Origin: Bacteroidota bacterium | Lineage (GTDB): Bacteria; Bacteroidota; Bacteroidia; Bacteroidales; Bacteroidaceae | DNA length: 9,817 nt | Assembly (NCBI GenBank): GCA_023458215.1 | Contig: JAEXAJ010000207.1 | Span: 1-9,817 of the forward strand | Direction of reading: 5' to 3' | Shown: in pieces, positions 1 through 7,995 of the stretch | How the letters are laid out: every line of letters starts with the position of its first letter | Position numbering within the stretch: position 1 is the stretch's first letter | The notes under the pieces: generated by a model | Told to the model about the DNA's origin: nothing | Databases searched by the model: none | What the model saw: the letters and a program-made list of their open reading frames with translations, nothing else | Translations under genes and position numbers: made by a program

Positions 1-190
1 TCATGGGAAGTTGGGGCTACTACCTTTCAACGAAGCAAATTAAAAACAAAATACTCTTTATACCTTACTATTTCCTCTTTATGAATATCAATGTCATAAG
101 AGGATTCAACTACCTGCGAAAGCGAAAGGGAAATAAAAGCGGAGCATGGGAGAAGGCTAAAAGGGCATAAAATTAAAACCTTATAGCATA
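1..190. other. gene-free leader upstream of the sensor kinase
   Basis: This AT-rich stretch has no convincing gene on either strand. The only rightward box resembling the Bacteroides -7 consensus is TACCTTTC at 21-28, which misses the last base and has no TTTG upstream within the window. If used, it would give a 5' leader of about 155 nt for the kinase gene. No clear Shine-Dalgarno precedes the ATG at 191 (the sequence just before it is TTATAGCATA), which is usual in Bacteroidales. I see no tRNA, hairpin or repeat of note. Confidence 0.5.
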
Positions 191-2866
191 ATGGAAAACA
201 TTCTGAAAAATGCAAAAAACGCCGAGAGGCTGTTAACGCTAACCTCAGATACAATGATTCTCTTGAATAAAGAGGGAATCTGCGTGGATATTACAGTCTA
301 CAATGTGGATCTTTGGTTCTTGAAAGAAGATAAACTGCTTGGAAAAAATATTTTCGAGTTAATTCCTTCGTCTACTTACCAACAAATTTATCCTGAATTC
401 AAAAAAGTATTAACGCATAAAATCCGCTCCACTCAGAATTACGAATTGAATTTAGGGAAAAGAAACTATTATTTCAAATGCATCATGTATCCATACGACG
501 ATATGGTGCTTTGCCAATACCGCGACATCACAGAACGTAGCCAACGTAAACTGGAACTCGAAAAGAAAAACCATGAGCTCAACGAACTTCAAAAAGCGGC
601 TCTCATAGGAAGATGGAGATACGAAGCGAGCACAAGGATCTTCAGCTATCATGGACATACCGGCATTATGTGTAGTGAGGAGGAACAAAGTATCACATTA
701 GATATGTATTTGCAAAACATACTTCGGGAAGACTGCGACACTTTTAACAATTGGCTCGAACGGAACCTGAAAGGAGATATCGAAGAATCTGTAGACTATC
801 GCATCCATTTTGACAATCAGATATTTTATATTCGCTTACAAGCTTTCTCGCGAGAGAGGCACAAAAGTGGTAATATCGTTCTGGAAGGATATATACAGAA
901 CATAACTGATATCCAACAAAGACGTAACGATATCAATCTGCTGACACATGCTATCAACAACTCTATCGAAGATATCTTTGCCGCCCGAGAAGACGGAACA
1001 TTGGTTTTTGCCAATCGCAGCTTCAAGGAACACCATCGCATAGGAAGCACGGAAGACATTGCTCAGCTTAAATTTACAGATCTTTATTCTCTCGACCAAG
1101 ACCAAGGCAAGAGGGTATGGAGAGAAATGATTTCTTCTGCCAAAAAAGATTCGGAAAATAATAACTACATCATATACCAGCCTTTGGAGGATTATCCGGA
1201 AATATTAGCATACGAAGGCAATGCCTATTGGGTAACCAGCGACGAAGGCATAGAAACAATGTGGGTATTCGGGCGGGACATCTCCCAACGTATCAACCAC
1301 GAACAGCAAATCAAACGCTTCAACCAGGTTTTGGACAAAATTATAGAACATCTCCCAGCAGGTATCGTGGTGAAGGATATAGAAAATGGCTATAAGTATT
1401 TATACCGTAATCGCGAATCGTACAACCGCAGCATCACGATACAACAAGCAATCGGCAGAGATGATTTCGACTTCTATCCTTTGGAAATAGCCCGACAAAA
1501 AAGAGCGCAAGATATAGAGGTAGCTACTACCGGCAAAGAAATGCACTGGGTAACAGAAGAGCGGGATGTAAATGATAAATCCATTTTTCTGGATAAACGG
1601 AAAATAAAGATTGAAAGTAATGACTTCCCTCCTATCCTGTTGAGCATTGAGTGGGACATTACTGAAGTCGAAAGGATGAAACGCGAATTGCTCATTGCCA
1701 AAGAGAAAGCCGAGACTTCCGACCAGCTTAAATCTGCTTTCCTTGCTAATATGAGTCATGAAATACGGACTCCGCTCAATGCCATTGTCGGATTTTCGCG
1801 TATCATCGCCGAAAGTGAGGATACCGAAGAACGCCTGGGGTATTATGAAATCGTGGAAGCCAATAACGAGCGCCTGCTCAAACTTATCAATGAGATTCTT
1901 GATTTATCTAAAATCGAATCGGGCATTGTGGAATTTACAATTACTCCGGTACGTTTGCACCCTCTTTGCAAAGAGATACACGACGCACACGTATTTCGTT
2001 GTCCTCAAGGTGTAGAGCTTATCTATGAACCTTCGGACGAAAACATAGTGATTGATGGCGACAAAAACCGCATCTTTCAGGTAATCTCCAATCTTATTGG
2101 TAACGCTTTCAAATTTACTACCACAGGCAAGGTGAGTTACGGGTATCATCAAGAAGGGAAAAATATCATATTCCACGTCACCGATACAGGAATAGGCATT
2201 GCACCTGACAAAATAGACCGCGTCTTCGAACGTTTTGTCAAAGTGAACAGTTTTGCCCAAGGTACGGGATTAGGATTGTCTATCTGCAAAACGATTATTG
2301 AGCGATTGGGAGGAAACATATCCGTCAGTTCGGAATATGGCGTAGGTACAACGTTCACTTTTACCCTACCATGTCCAGCAACAAGCAAAGATGAGAATAA
2401 TAGGCCGAAAAACGAGGATCAAGAAAATATGATTCCCATCGGCGATAACGCTGAAGAGACTTCCACCCAATCGGATAACAAAAATGAAGCGCAAGACGAG
2501 AATAGTTCTTCTCTCAAAACCATTCTTGTTGCCGAAGATACAGACAGCAATTATATCTTGATAAAAGCCATATTAGGACACACTTATAATCTGCAACGCG
2601 CCAATGATGGTATGGAAGCCGTCACCATGTTCGAGGAACTGCACCCTGACATTATCCTGATGGATATGAAAATGCCCAACCTAGGCGGACTGGATGCAAC
2701 GCGAATTATTCGTGAACTCTCACCGGACGTTCCTATCATAGCGCTTACTGCCTTCGCTTACGAACACGACAAGCAAGCAGCATTTGAAGTCGGTTGCAAT
2801 GATTTTCTGACGAAACCTTTTACGCAGGAAGTTTTGAAAGCGGCTTTAAACAAATGGTTGAAATAG
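191..2866 (+). CDS. soluble hybrid sensor histidine kinase with four PAS-like modules and a receiver domain
   Basis: This 891-residue protein senses a signal through PAS-type modules, autophosphorylates on histidine and passes the phosphate to its own receiver. Modules in order: PAS-like 1 (about 10-115, ending RDITERS), PAS-like 2 (about 135-240, ending QNITDIQ), PAS-like 3 (about 250-365, ending GRDISQR), PAS-like 4 (about 376-495, ending EWDITEVE), a short coiled coil, HisKA (about 512-578), HATPase (about 620-727) and a receiver (about 776-890). Visible residues: H523 in the SHEIRTPLN H box, N638 in the N box, DTGIG at 665-669 and GTGLG at 691-695. The receiver has acidic pocket E782/D783, acceptor D825, T853 and K875. 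A 45-residue linker rich in Asn, Asp and Glu joins kinase and receiver. I see no signal peptide or membrane segment, so it should be cytoplasmic. It ends at the receiver with no HTH, unlike the one-piece AraC-type hybrid regulators of Bacteroides, so its partner must lie elsewhere. It converges on the porin gene. The family call is firm, but the signal is unknown. Confidence 0.95.
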   Translation: MENILKNAKNAERLLTLTSDTMILLNKEGICVDITVYNVDLWFLKEDKLLGKNIFELIPSSTYQQIYPEFKKVLTHKIRSTQNYELNLGKRNYYFKCIMYPYDDMVLCQYRDITERSQRKLELEKKNHELNELQKAALIGRWRYEASTRIFSYHGHTGIMCSEEEQSITLDMYLQNILREDCDTFNNWLERNLKGDIEESVDYRIHFDNQIFYIRLQAFSRERHKSGNIVLEGYIQNITDIQQRRNDINLLTHAINNSIEDIFAAREDGTLVFANRSFKEHHRIGSTEDIAQLKFTDLYSLDQDQGKRVWREMISSAKKDSENNNYIIYQPLEDYPEILAYEGNAYWVTSDEGIETMWVFGRDISQRINHEQQIKRFNQVLDKIIEHLPAGIVVKDIENGYKYLYRNRESYNRSITIQQAIGRDDFDFYPLEIARQKRAQDIEVATTGKEMHWVTEERDVNDKSIFLDKRKIKIESNDFPPILLSIEWDITEVERMKRELLIAKEKAETSDQLKSAFLANMSHEIRTPLNAIVGFSRIIAESEDTEERLGYYEIVEANNERLLKLINEILDLSKIESGIVEFTITPVRLHPLCKEIHDAHVFRCPQGVELIYEPSDENIVIDGDKNRIFQVISNLIGNAFKFTTTGKVSYGYHQEGKNIIFHVTDTGIGIAPDKIDRVFERFVKVNSFAQGTGLGLSICKTIIERLGGNISVSSEYGVGTTFTFTLPCPATSKDENNRPKNEDQENMIPIGDNAEETSTQSDNKNEAQDENSSSLKTILVAEDTDSNYILIKAILGHTYNLQRANDGMEAVTMFEELHPDIILMDMKMPNLGGLDATRIIRELSPDVPIIALTAFAYEHDKQAAFEVGCNDFLTKPFTQEVLKAALNKWLK

Positions 2867-2875
2867 AAAGTATTG

Positions 2876-2907
2876 TTTAGAGGCTGAATATATTATCAGC
2901 CTCTAAA
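2876..2907. terminator. hairpin terminator between convergent genes
   Basis: A perfect 12-bp stem (TTTAGAGGCTGA at 2876-2887 with TCAGCCTCTAAA at 2896-2907) closes an 8-nt AT loop. It begins 9 nt after the kinase stop and lies 17 nt beyond the porin stop on the other strand. On the + strand a run of five T follows at about 2914-2918, after a short spacer. On the minus strand the following bases are AT-rich but have no long U run. It fits a Rho-independent terminator for the kinase and perhaps serves both genes. Confidence 0.8.
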
Positions 2908-2924
2908 TGTATAATTTTTCCGTT

Positions 2925-4016
2925 CTAACGAATCATATTTATCACCCAATTTGCACGAAGCATACCAATACAATAGGCACCTTGATTATTACTAATCCAG
3001 TGTAATGCAGGTTGCAGAGAAAAATGTTCCTTTAATTGCCATTTACAAGTAACTTCACAAGCTACTTCAGCCCCATAGGTAAATTGCGCATAATTCACAA
3101 TTACTCCCACTTCCTGTTTTCGGTTTTGTGAAGTAATTGTAGAAAAACTCGCTCCTAATCCTGCATATCGCCTACAACCAATAGTAACAGAGCGATTCTC
3201 TGAATATTGCGCCAACAAGTCAATACGCTTCTCTTCTACTTTGTAAAGCGGTTGCTCCACATACAACCACCATGCCGCATTCATTCGATTACTCACTTCT
3301 TTTTCCGCTTGTAACGGTGAATTTTGAACTGAATTTCCAGGCTCATTACCAGCACACATCCTATTACGTAAAGTAAAACCACAAAAATAATTTCCAACAT
3401 TCGATTCATAAGCTAAAGATGAAATACTAAAAAATCCATCTCTCCGGAGATTAAAAGCAAATACGCCACCATTATCACAAAATCCTGAATGTGCCACCCC
3501 ATTGTACAAGGAACTTTCAAAATGCCAATCCCCTGTTTGTAACTTATAGTCCAAGCACAATGCCGATAATGGATAGTTTGGTAAAGGGTAATTGGCAGAT
3601 AACGTGGGAAATATCCCACAAGAACTATTGGCAAATAAAGAACTAATTGGTGAAATAAAGAAGTCTTCATTCACATTTCGTACACCTGCAAATAGCGACA
3701 TACTCCCCAATTTCTGCGTATAACCTAATACTGCGAGACTAACTGGAAGATTATTCTCCTCAATATTAGAGAAAACCTGCCAATCATCGGCTATCCTTTC
3801 TTTTCTCACCTTATATATATGTTGGGTAACCATATCAAACGAGCCACTCTTCACTGGCAACGAAGCTTCTACACGAAGAAGATTTACCCAATTTTGCCTA
3901 CCCTTTTTCGCACATTGCAATTCAGTAGTATATATGGCATCAACTACGTGTGCTGAGCCGCAGAGATTGCCCCCTGCAAAGCTCAGATATAAAATCCATC
4001 TCTTGAGCATATCCAT
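2925..4016 (-). CDS. OprB-like outer-membrane porin, second gene of the mgtA operon
   Basis: The product (363 aa from the upstream ATG) starts with a charged-then-hydrophobic signal peptide (MLKRWILYLSF...) and a plausible signal peptidase I site after VDA, about residue 28. The rest alternates short amphipathic strands with polar loops, as in a beta-barrel. The segment with FAGVRNVNEDFF, then LFANSSCG, then a Pro/Asn/Tyr-rich loop before a short strand resembles the carbohydrate-selective porin OprB family, which forms outer-membrane channels. I made this assignment by eye. The length suits a barrel of this family. Two starts are possible: ATG at 4016 lies only 2 nt after GAGGAG, while ATG at 4010 (second Met) is 8 nt away and better spaced. 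The gene begins 18 nt after the mgtA stop, so the two are probably co-transcribed. Oddities: ten cysteines in the mature protein and a C-terminus ending in Arg, not the usual Phe. The substrate is unknown. Confidence 0.7.
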   Translation of the reverse strand: MDMLKRWILYLSFAGGNLCGSAHVVDAIYTTELQCAKKGRQNWVNLLRVEASLPVKSGSFDMVTQHIYKVRKERIADDWQVFSNIEENNLPVSLAVLGYTQKLGSMSLFAGVRNVNEDFFISPISSLFANSSCGIFPTLSANYPLPNYPLSALCLDYKLQTGDWHFESSLYNGVAHSGFCDNGGVFAFNLRRDGFFSISSLAYESNVGNYFCGFTLRNRMCAGNEPGNSVQNSPLQAEKEVSNRMNAAWWLYVEQPLYKVEEKRIDLLAQYSENRSVTIGCRRYAGLGASFSTITSQNRKQEVGVIVNYAQFTYGAEVACEVTCKWQLKEHFSLQPALHWISNNQGAYCIGMLRANWVINMIR

Positions 4017-4034
4017 AACTCCTCTTTGTTTTTT

Positions 4035-6683
4035 CTACAACCATCTCGTAAATTTTTTCATGTACCATTGTTTCACGAATTGCGTCAACACACAGTAAGC
4101 AAGCAGAATACCTACCAACCAAGGGAAATACGTGAGCGGCAATGGTTTCAGTCCTATGGAACTGCCGAAAGCAGTAAACGGAATGGCGATGCCTATGCCC
4201 ATAATCAAGAAAGTCAATCCCATCACAGGCCAGGTGGCACGGCTTTGAATAAATGGTATCTTGCGGGTGCGGATCATGTGCACAATCAATGTTTGAGAAA
4301 GTAATCCCTCCACAAACCAACCCGTCTGAAATAAAGTCTGATGTTCCGGAGTATTGCAACTAAATACATACCACATCACTAGATAGGTGGCAATATCGAA
4401 AATGGAGCTGATGGGGCCGATATAAATCATGAACCGACTTAAATCGGATGCATCCCATACACGAGGCTTCTTCAGATATTCCGGGTCCATACGATCGAAG
4501 GGTATGGTGGTCTGTGAGATGTCATACAGCAGATTCTGAATCAGTAAATGAATAGGTAGCATCGGCAGAAAAGGCAAGAATGCACTGGCTGCCATCACAC
4601 TGAACATATTCCCGAAGTTGGAACTCGCTGTCATCTTAATGTACTTGGTTATGTTTCCAAAAGTTTTCCGTCCTTCGAGCACACCATCTTCCAATACCAT
4701 CAGGTCTTTTTCGAGCAGAATAATGTCGGCACTTTCTTTGGCAATGTCAACGGCCGAATCAACAGAAATACCAATGTCGGACTGACGCAAAGCGGATGCA
4801 TCATTGATACCATCTCCCAGGAAACCCACGGTGTTGCCCTGCCCCTGCAATAGCTGGATGATACGCATCTTTTGTAATGGCGCCAGTTTGGAGAACAGAG
4901 TGGTGCGACTAAGCAAAGGCATCAATTCTTCATCATTCATCCGTTCTATTTCCGTTCCGGTTAATGAAGAGGCCGCATTGATACCTACCTGACGGGCAAT
5001 TGTTTTAACAATGGCATCGTTATCACCCGAGAGGATTTTCACTTCCACCCCATTCTCATGTAACTGTCTGATAGCTTCGGAAGCCGATGGTTTAGGAGGG
5101 TCCAGAAAGGCAAGATAGCCTATCAACACCATATCCTTTTCATCACCTACCGCAAAATCGTGGTCTTTATCAATAAAGCTTTTCTGTGCAATGGCCAATA
5201 CACGCATGCCTTCGCGGTTCATTTCTTCACTGATGGCTGTAGCTTGGATACGTAGCTTATCCGTCAAAGGATGAACCTCACCGTTAAATTCGGCAAACGA
5301 ACAGATAGAAAGCACTTCTTCTACGGCTCCTTTAGTGATAATCTGCTTCTTATGCTGCCTGTCTTCCACTACTACAGACATCCGGCGACGGGAAAAGTCA
5401 AAAGGTATTTCGTCTACTTTGACGTAGTCGTCCTTCAGATGTTCTAATTGCAACTCGCGTACATGAGACAGGATGGCTTTATCCATCAGATTCTTCAATC
5501 CCGTCTGGAAGTAGCTGTTGTAGAAGGCATGGCGCAGGATGCGCTTTCCGGAGTCGGAAGTACCATCGGCATTGATATACTTTTCGAGTACAATATTGTC
5601 GCAGGTGATGGTTCCCGTTTTATCGGTGCAGAGAATGTTCATCGCACCGAAGTTCTGAATGGCATTCAGGTTCTTGACAATGGTTTTCTTCTTCGACATG
5701 GCTACCGCTCCTTTCGAGAGATTGGCTGTGACAATCATAGGGAGCATTTCGGGAGTCAAGCCAACAGCTACTGATACAGCAAATATAAATGCTTCGAACC
5801 AATCTCCTTTAGTGAATCCATTCACCAGGAAGACAAACGGTACCATGACCAGCATAAAACGAATCAACAGGAAACTGACTTTGCTGATGCCTTTGTCGAA
5901 AGCAGTGGTAGCCCTTACACCCGTGATACTGCGTGCTATTGTTCCCAAATAAGTATAGCTGCCCGTGGCAAAGACAATGCCCAAAGCCGAACCACTGATT
6001 ACGGTTGAACCCATAAAGCAGATATTATCCAGTTCGACTACACTGCCTTTGCGATTCTGTTTATCGTGTATCTCGGGGTATTTTTCAATAGGTTCGGACT
6101 CTCCCGTCAGTGAAGACTGGCTGATAAACAAGTCTTTGGATTCGATGATACGCATATCGGCGGGAATCATGTCACCGGCTGCAATATAAACCACATCGCC
6201 CGGAACCAGCTCGCGGATATCTATTTCTTCTTGTTGCCCTACCCGCTTTACGCTGCAAGTATTCTTCACCATTTTCATGAGCGAGTCGGTAGCTTCACCG
6301 GCTTTCCATTCCTGCCAGAACCGGAGTATGGAACTGAATACTACCATAGAAGCAATAATAATGACACCTGTCCATTCCTTCTCGGCAGGTTCGGCCATGA
6401 CTACGTCGATAACCAAAGATATTATGGCCAATGCAGTGAGCACTCCAATGAACGGGTTGATGAAAGCTTTTATAAAAAGAAGCACAGGACGCTTCTTCTG
6501 TTCGTGCACAACTTCATTCAGTCCATATTGTTCCTTCCTGCTTTTCACCTCTTCGGGTAACAGACCGCAGCTCGTGGTCTGGAAATAAGAGTAAACAGAT
6601 TCTAGTCTTTGTGTAGCTGCCAAAAAGACTTTTTCGGCGTTAAACAGATAATTTGTGTTGGTTTTGCTTTTCTTCCACATCAT
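4035..6683 (-). CDS. mgtA: magnesium-translocating P-type ATPase (MgtA/MgtB type)
   Basis: This 882-residue inner-membrane pump belongs to the P-type ATPases, type IIIB, which import Mg2+ using ATP hydrolysis. Visible motifs: TGES at 193-196 (actuator domain), PEMLPM at 311-316 in the fourth membrane segment (characteristic of MgtA/MgtB), phosphorylation site DKTGTIT with D354, and the hinge GDGIND at 623-628 with D624 and D628. Hydrophobic pairs near 68-95 and 104-120 precede the actuator, a pair near 272-310 follows it, and several hydrophobic spans fill the C-terminal 200 residues, as expected for ten segments. Length and motif order match full-length family members, with no frameshift. 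The ATG at 6683 is chosen because AGGAGG sits 5 nt upstream; a second ATG follows directly. The gene heads an operon with the porin gene and has its own -7 box at 6758-6765. A homologue moving another cation cannot be excluded, but PEMLPM favours Mg2+. Confidence 0.95.
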   Translation of the reverse strand: MMWKKSKTNTNYLFNAEKVFLAATQRLESVYSYFQTTSCGLLPEEVKSRKEQYGLNEVVHEQKKRPVLLFIKAFINPFIGVLTALAIISLVIDVVMAEPAEKEWTGVIIIASMVVFSSILRFWQEWKAGEATDSLMKMVKNTCSVKRVGQQEEIDIRELVPGDVVYIAAGDMIPADMRIIESKDLFISQSSLTGESEPIEKYPEIHDKQNRKGSVVELDNICFMGSTVISGSALGIVFATGSYTYLGTIARSITGVRATTAFDKGISKVSFLLIRFMLVMVPFVFLVNGFTKGDWFEAFIFAVSVAVGLTPEMLPMIVTANLSKGAVAMSKKKTIVKNLNAIQNFGAMNILCTDKTGTITCDNIVLEKYINADGTSDSGKRILRHAFYNSYFQTGLKNLMDKAILSHVRELQLEHLKDDYVKVDEIPFDFSRRRMSVVVEDRQHKKQIITKGAVEEVLSICSFAEFNGEVHPLTDKLRIQATAISEEMNREGMRVLAIAQKSFIDKDHDFAVGDEKDMVLIGYLAFLDPPKPSASEAIRQLHENGVEVKILSGDNDAIVKTIARQVGINAASSLTGTEIERMNDEELMPLLSRTTLFSKLAPLQKMRIIQLLQGQGNTVGFLGDGINDASALRQSDIGISVDSAVDIAKESADIILLEKDLMVLEDGVLEGRKTFGNITKYIKMTASSNFGNMFSVMAASAFLPFLPMLPIHLLIQNLLYDISQTTIPFDRMDPEYLKKPRVWDASDLSRFMIYIGPISSIFDIATYLVMWYVFSCNTPEHQTLFQTGWFVEGLLSQTLIVHMIRTRKIPFIQSRATWPVMGLTFLIMGIGIAIPFTAFGSSIGLKPLPLTYFPWLVGILLAYCVLTQFVKQWYMKKFTRWL

Positions 6684-6696
6684 AATCTCCTCCTTT
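6684..6696 (-). promoter_or_regulatory. strong Shine-Dalgarno of mgtA
   Basis: Read on the minus strand this is AAAGGAGGAGATT directly before the ATG at 6683. The full AGGAGG core lies at 6689-6694, 5 nt from the start. Perfect Shine-Dalgarno sequences are uncommon in Bacteroidales, where most starts have AT-rich leaders, so this one both fixes the start and suggests efficient translation. Confidence 0.75.
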
Positions 6697-6757
6697 CTTT
6701 GGCGAATGTATATTCACACTTTTACCGGTTAGTATTTTAATTTCGTTTTGAACGCCG

Positions 6758-6765
6758 CAAAGGTA
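6758..6765 (-). promoter_or_regulatory. Bacteroides -7 box of the mgtA-porin operon
   Basis: On the minus strand the bases read TACCTTTG, a perfect match to the Bacteroides -7 consensus TAnnTTTG. Transcription would start near 6751, giving a leader of about 68 nt. No TTTG (-33) is present 19-21 nt upstream. A TTAGA-type repeat occupies that place, which suggests an activator-dependent promoter. Confidence 0.65.
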
Positions 6766-6788
6766 GGCGATATGATGCAGATAGGCCG

Positions 6789-6826
6789 TTAGAGGAAAAT
6801 TAGAGTGGTATTAGAAAAGTATTAGA
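6789..6826. repeat. four TTAGA units in exact 11-bp phase, candidate activator site
   Basis: TTAGA occurs at 6789-6793, 6800-6804, 6811-6815 and 6822-6826, each start exactly 11 bp from the last. The two distal units form a perfect 11-bp tandem repeat (GTATTAGAAAA at 6808-6818 and 6819-6829). On the mgtA sense strand the unit reads TCTAA-N6. The array begins 23 bp upstream of the -7 box, so its nearest unit covers the expected -33 position. Direct repeats at 11-bp spacing are the known arrangement of OmpR/PhoB-family operators. The regulator is unknown, and I infer activation of mgtA from the position. Confidence 0.6.
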
Positions 6827-6895
6827 AAAAGAGATTGGTTGAGTTTCTGCGTTGTATCCGTTAAAAAAACTTCTTTCGGCATCCTATTTCTTTAT

Positions 6896-6930
6896 TTTGT
6901 GTTCTTACATTTTCTGAAGTGTCATCTTTG
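6896..6930 (+). promoter_or_regulatory. possible promoter of the recombinase gene
   Basis: TTTG at 6896-6899 and CATCTTTG at 6923-6930 resemble the Bacteroides -33 and -7 boxes. The -7 box misses the first base, and the 23-nt spacer is longer than the usual 19-21. A start near 6937 would leave a leader of about 30 nt before the ATG at 6969. This is the best rightward candidate in the divergent intergenic region, but it is weak. Confidence 0.25.
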
Positions 6931-6968
6931 GAGAGATATTCTATGACTTACCAAAACAACTGTATGTT

Positions 6969-7985
6969 ATGAAAAAGAAAGAGAAAAAAAAGAAGCTACA
7001 AAGTTTTACATGCTTTGTGCTCGGAGTGATTAACAAGTTGGAAGAGGAGGAGCGTTACGGCACGGCACACGTGTATTGGTATGCTTACAAAGCCTTTCTC
7101 GAGTTTGTGGGCGGTGGCGAAATCTTCTTCGGGGCCATCAACCGCCGCACGCTGAAACGCTTCGAACAGTACGAGGCTGACCTACAAAATGAGTGGAACA
7201 CGATTTCCACTTATGTGCGTGCCCTGCGGTCAGTGTATCACCGGGCGGTGGATGCGGAAGTGATTCCCGGCGAATATCGCTTGTTCAGCGGTGTGTTTAC
7301 AGGTACAAAGGTGGAGCGGAAGCGGGCGTTGCAGGACGAAGAGATGCGCCGGCTGCTGGCGGACGATGATTTGTGCAAGCCCTTGCACACGCAAGCCGAA
7401 GCCTTGCCTCAAACATTGCCCCAAGCGTTGCGCCAATCGCGCGATATGCTCTCGCTGATGTTCCGCCTGCAAGGCATGCCTCTGGTGGACTTGCTACACC
7501 TGCATCGGGGCGACCTGCGCACCGATGCCACCGGCTGCACTGTGCTGACCTGCCACCGCCACAAGACGGGCACCCCGCTACGGGTAACCCTCACCGCCGA
7601 GGCATTGGCGCTGATTGACGGCTATCGTAGCACCGATCCCGAATCTCCCTACCTGTTGTGCTTCTTCGACGGCATTACCGGAGCCAAAGCCATCTACCAC
7701 GAGTACTGCCGCCAACTGCGCCTGCTCAACTGTCGGCTGACTAGACTGGCTGCTCTTCGTGGGCTGCACGGCGTGCGGGTGAGCTCGTACACCGCCCGCC
7801 ACACGTGGGCCACGGCAGCCAAATTCTGCCTTGTTCCCGAAACCGTGATTTCCGAAGGCTTGGGACATTCCTCACTCGAAGTGACACGTACTTATCTGAA
7901 AAGTTTTGAACATGGAGAATTGGAGCAGGCCAATAAGCTTGTAATGGCACGTGTTCTTTTCGGAGAGGCAAGTTACTGGAAATAA
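6969..7985 (+). CDS. tyrosine site-specific recombinase, probable invertase of the adjacent promoter switch
   Basis: The 338-residue protein is a tyrosine recombinase of the Bacteroidales type, which cuts and rejoins DNA through a tyrosine-DNA intermediate. After a Lys-rich start (MKKKEKKKKLQ) comes a SAM-like core-binding domain (about 10-110) and a catalytic domain (about 120-330). Visible active-site elements: box I as FRLQGMPLVD (165-174), Lys in the HKTG hairpin, box II SYTARHTWAT with R277 and H278, H300 in GLGHSS and nucleophile Y309. Oddities: the position where relatives I recall have Arg (LRGM) is Q168, with Arg at 166 instead, and an LPQT/LPQA/LRQS insertion lies just before the catalytic domain. 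The gene is much richer in G+C than its neighbours; bases 7501-7560 contain 43 G or C. It ends 10 bp before the left inverted repeat, the usual arrangement for invertases acting on a neighbouring promoter. An integrase remnant of a mobile element is the alternative, but no other mobile genes are visible. Confidence 0.93.
   Translation: MKKKEKKKKLQSFTCFVLGVINKLEEEERYGTAHVYWYAYKAFLEFVGGGEIFFGAINRRTLKRFEQYEADLQNEWNTISTYVRALRSVYHRAVDAEVIPGEYRLFSGVFTGTKVERKRALQDEEMRRLLADDDLCKPLHTQAEALPQTLPQALRQSRDMLSLMFRLQGMPLVDLLHLHRGDLRTDATGCTVLTCHRHKTGTPLRVTLTAEALALIDGYRSTDPESPYLLCFFDGITGAKAIYHEYCRQLRLLNCRLTRLAALRGLHGVRVSSYTARHTWATAAKFCLVPETVISEGLGHSSLEVTRTYLKSFEHGELEQANKLVMARVLFGEASYWK
7404..7439 (+). repeat. 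three degenerate 12-bp tandem units inside the recombinase gene
   Basis: TTGCCTCAAACA, TTGCCCCAAGCG and TTGCGCCAATCG follow one another without gap. They encode LPQT, LPQA and LRQS (residues 146-157), between the core-binding and catalytic domains. The unit length keeps the reading frame, so copy-number change would only alter linker length. Confidence 0.7.
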
Positions 7986-7995
7986 AAAAAACAAT

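Noticed and set aside
4026..4304. Plus-strand frame opposite the 3' end of mgtA.
   Set aside because: It lies fully within the well-supported pump gene and has no promoter, ribosome site or domain signature.
6703..6714. GAATGTATATTC dyad in the mgtA leader as an operator.
   Set aside because: The arms are short and imperfect in an AT-rich context, so chance is the better explanation.
7230..7971. Long open frames in other phases and on the minus strand across the recombinase gene.
   Set aside because: They are by-products of the high G+C and codon structure of the real gene; they are rich in Arg, Pro and Cys and show no domain pattern.
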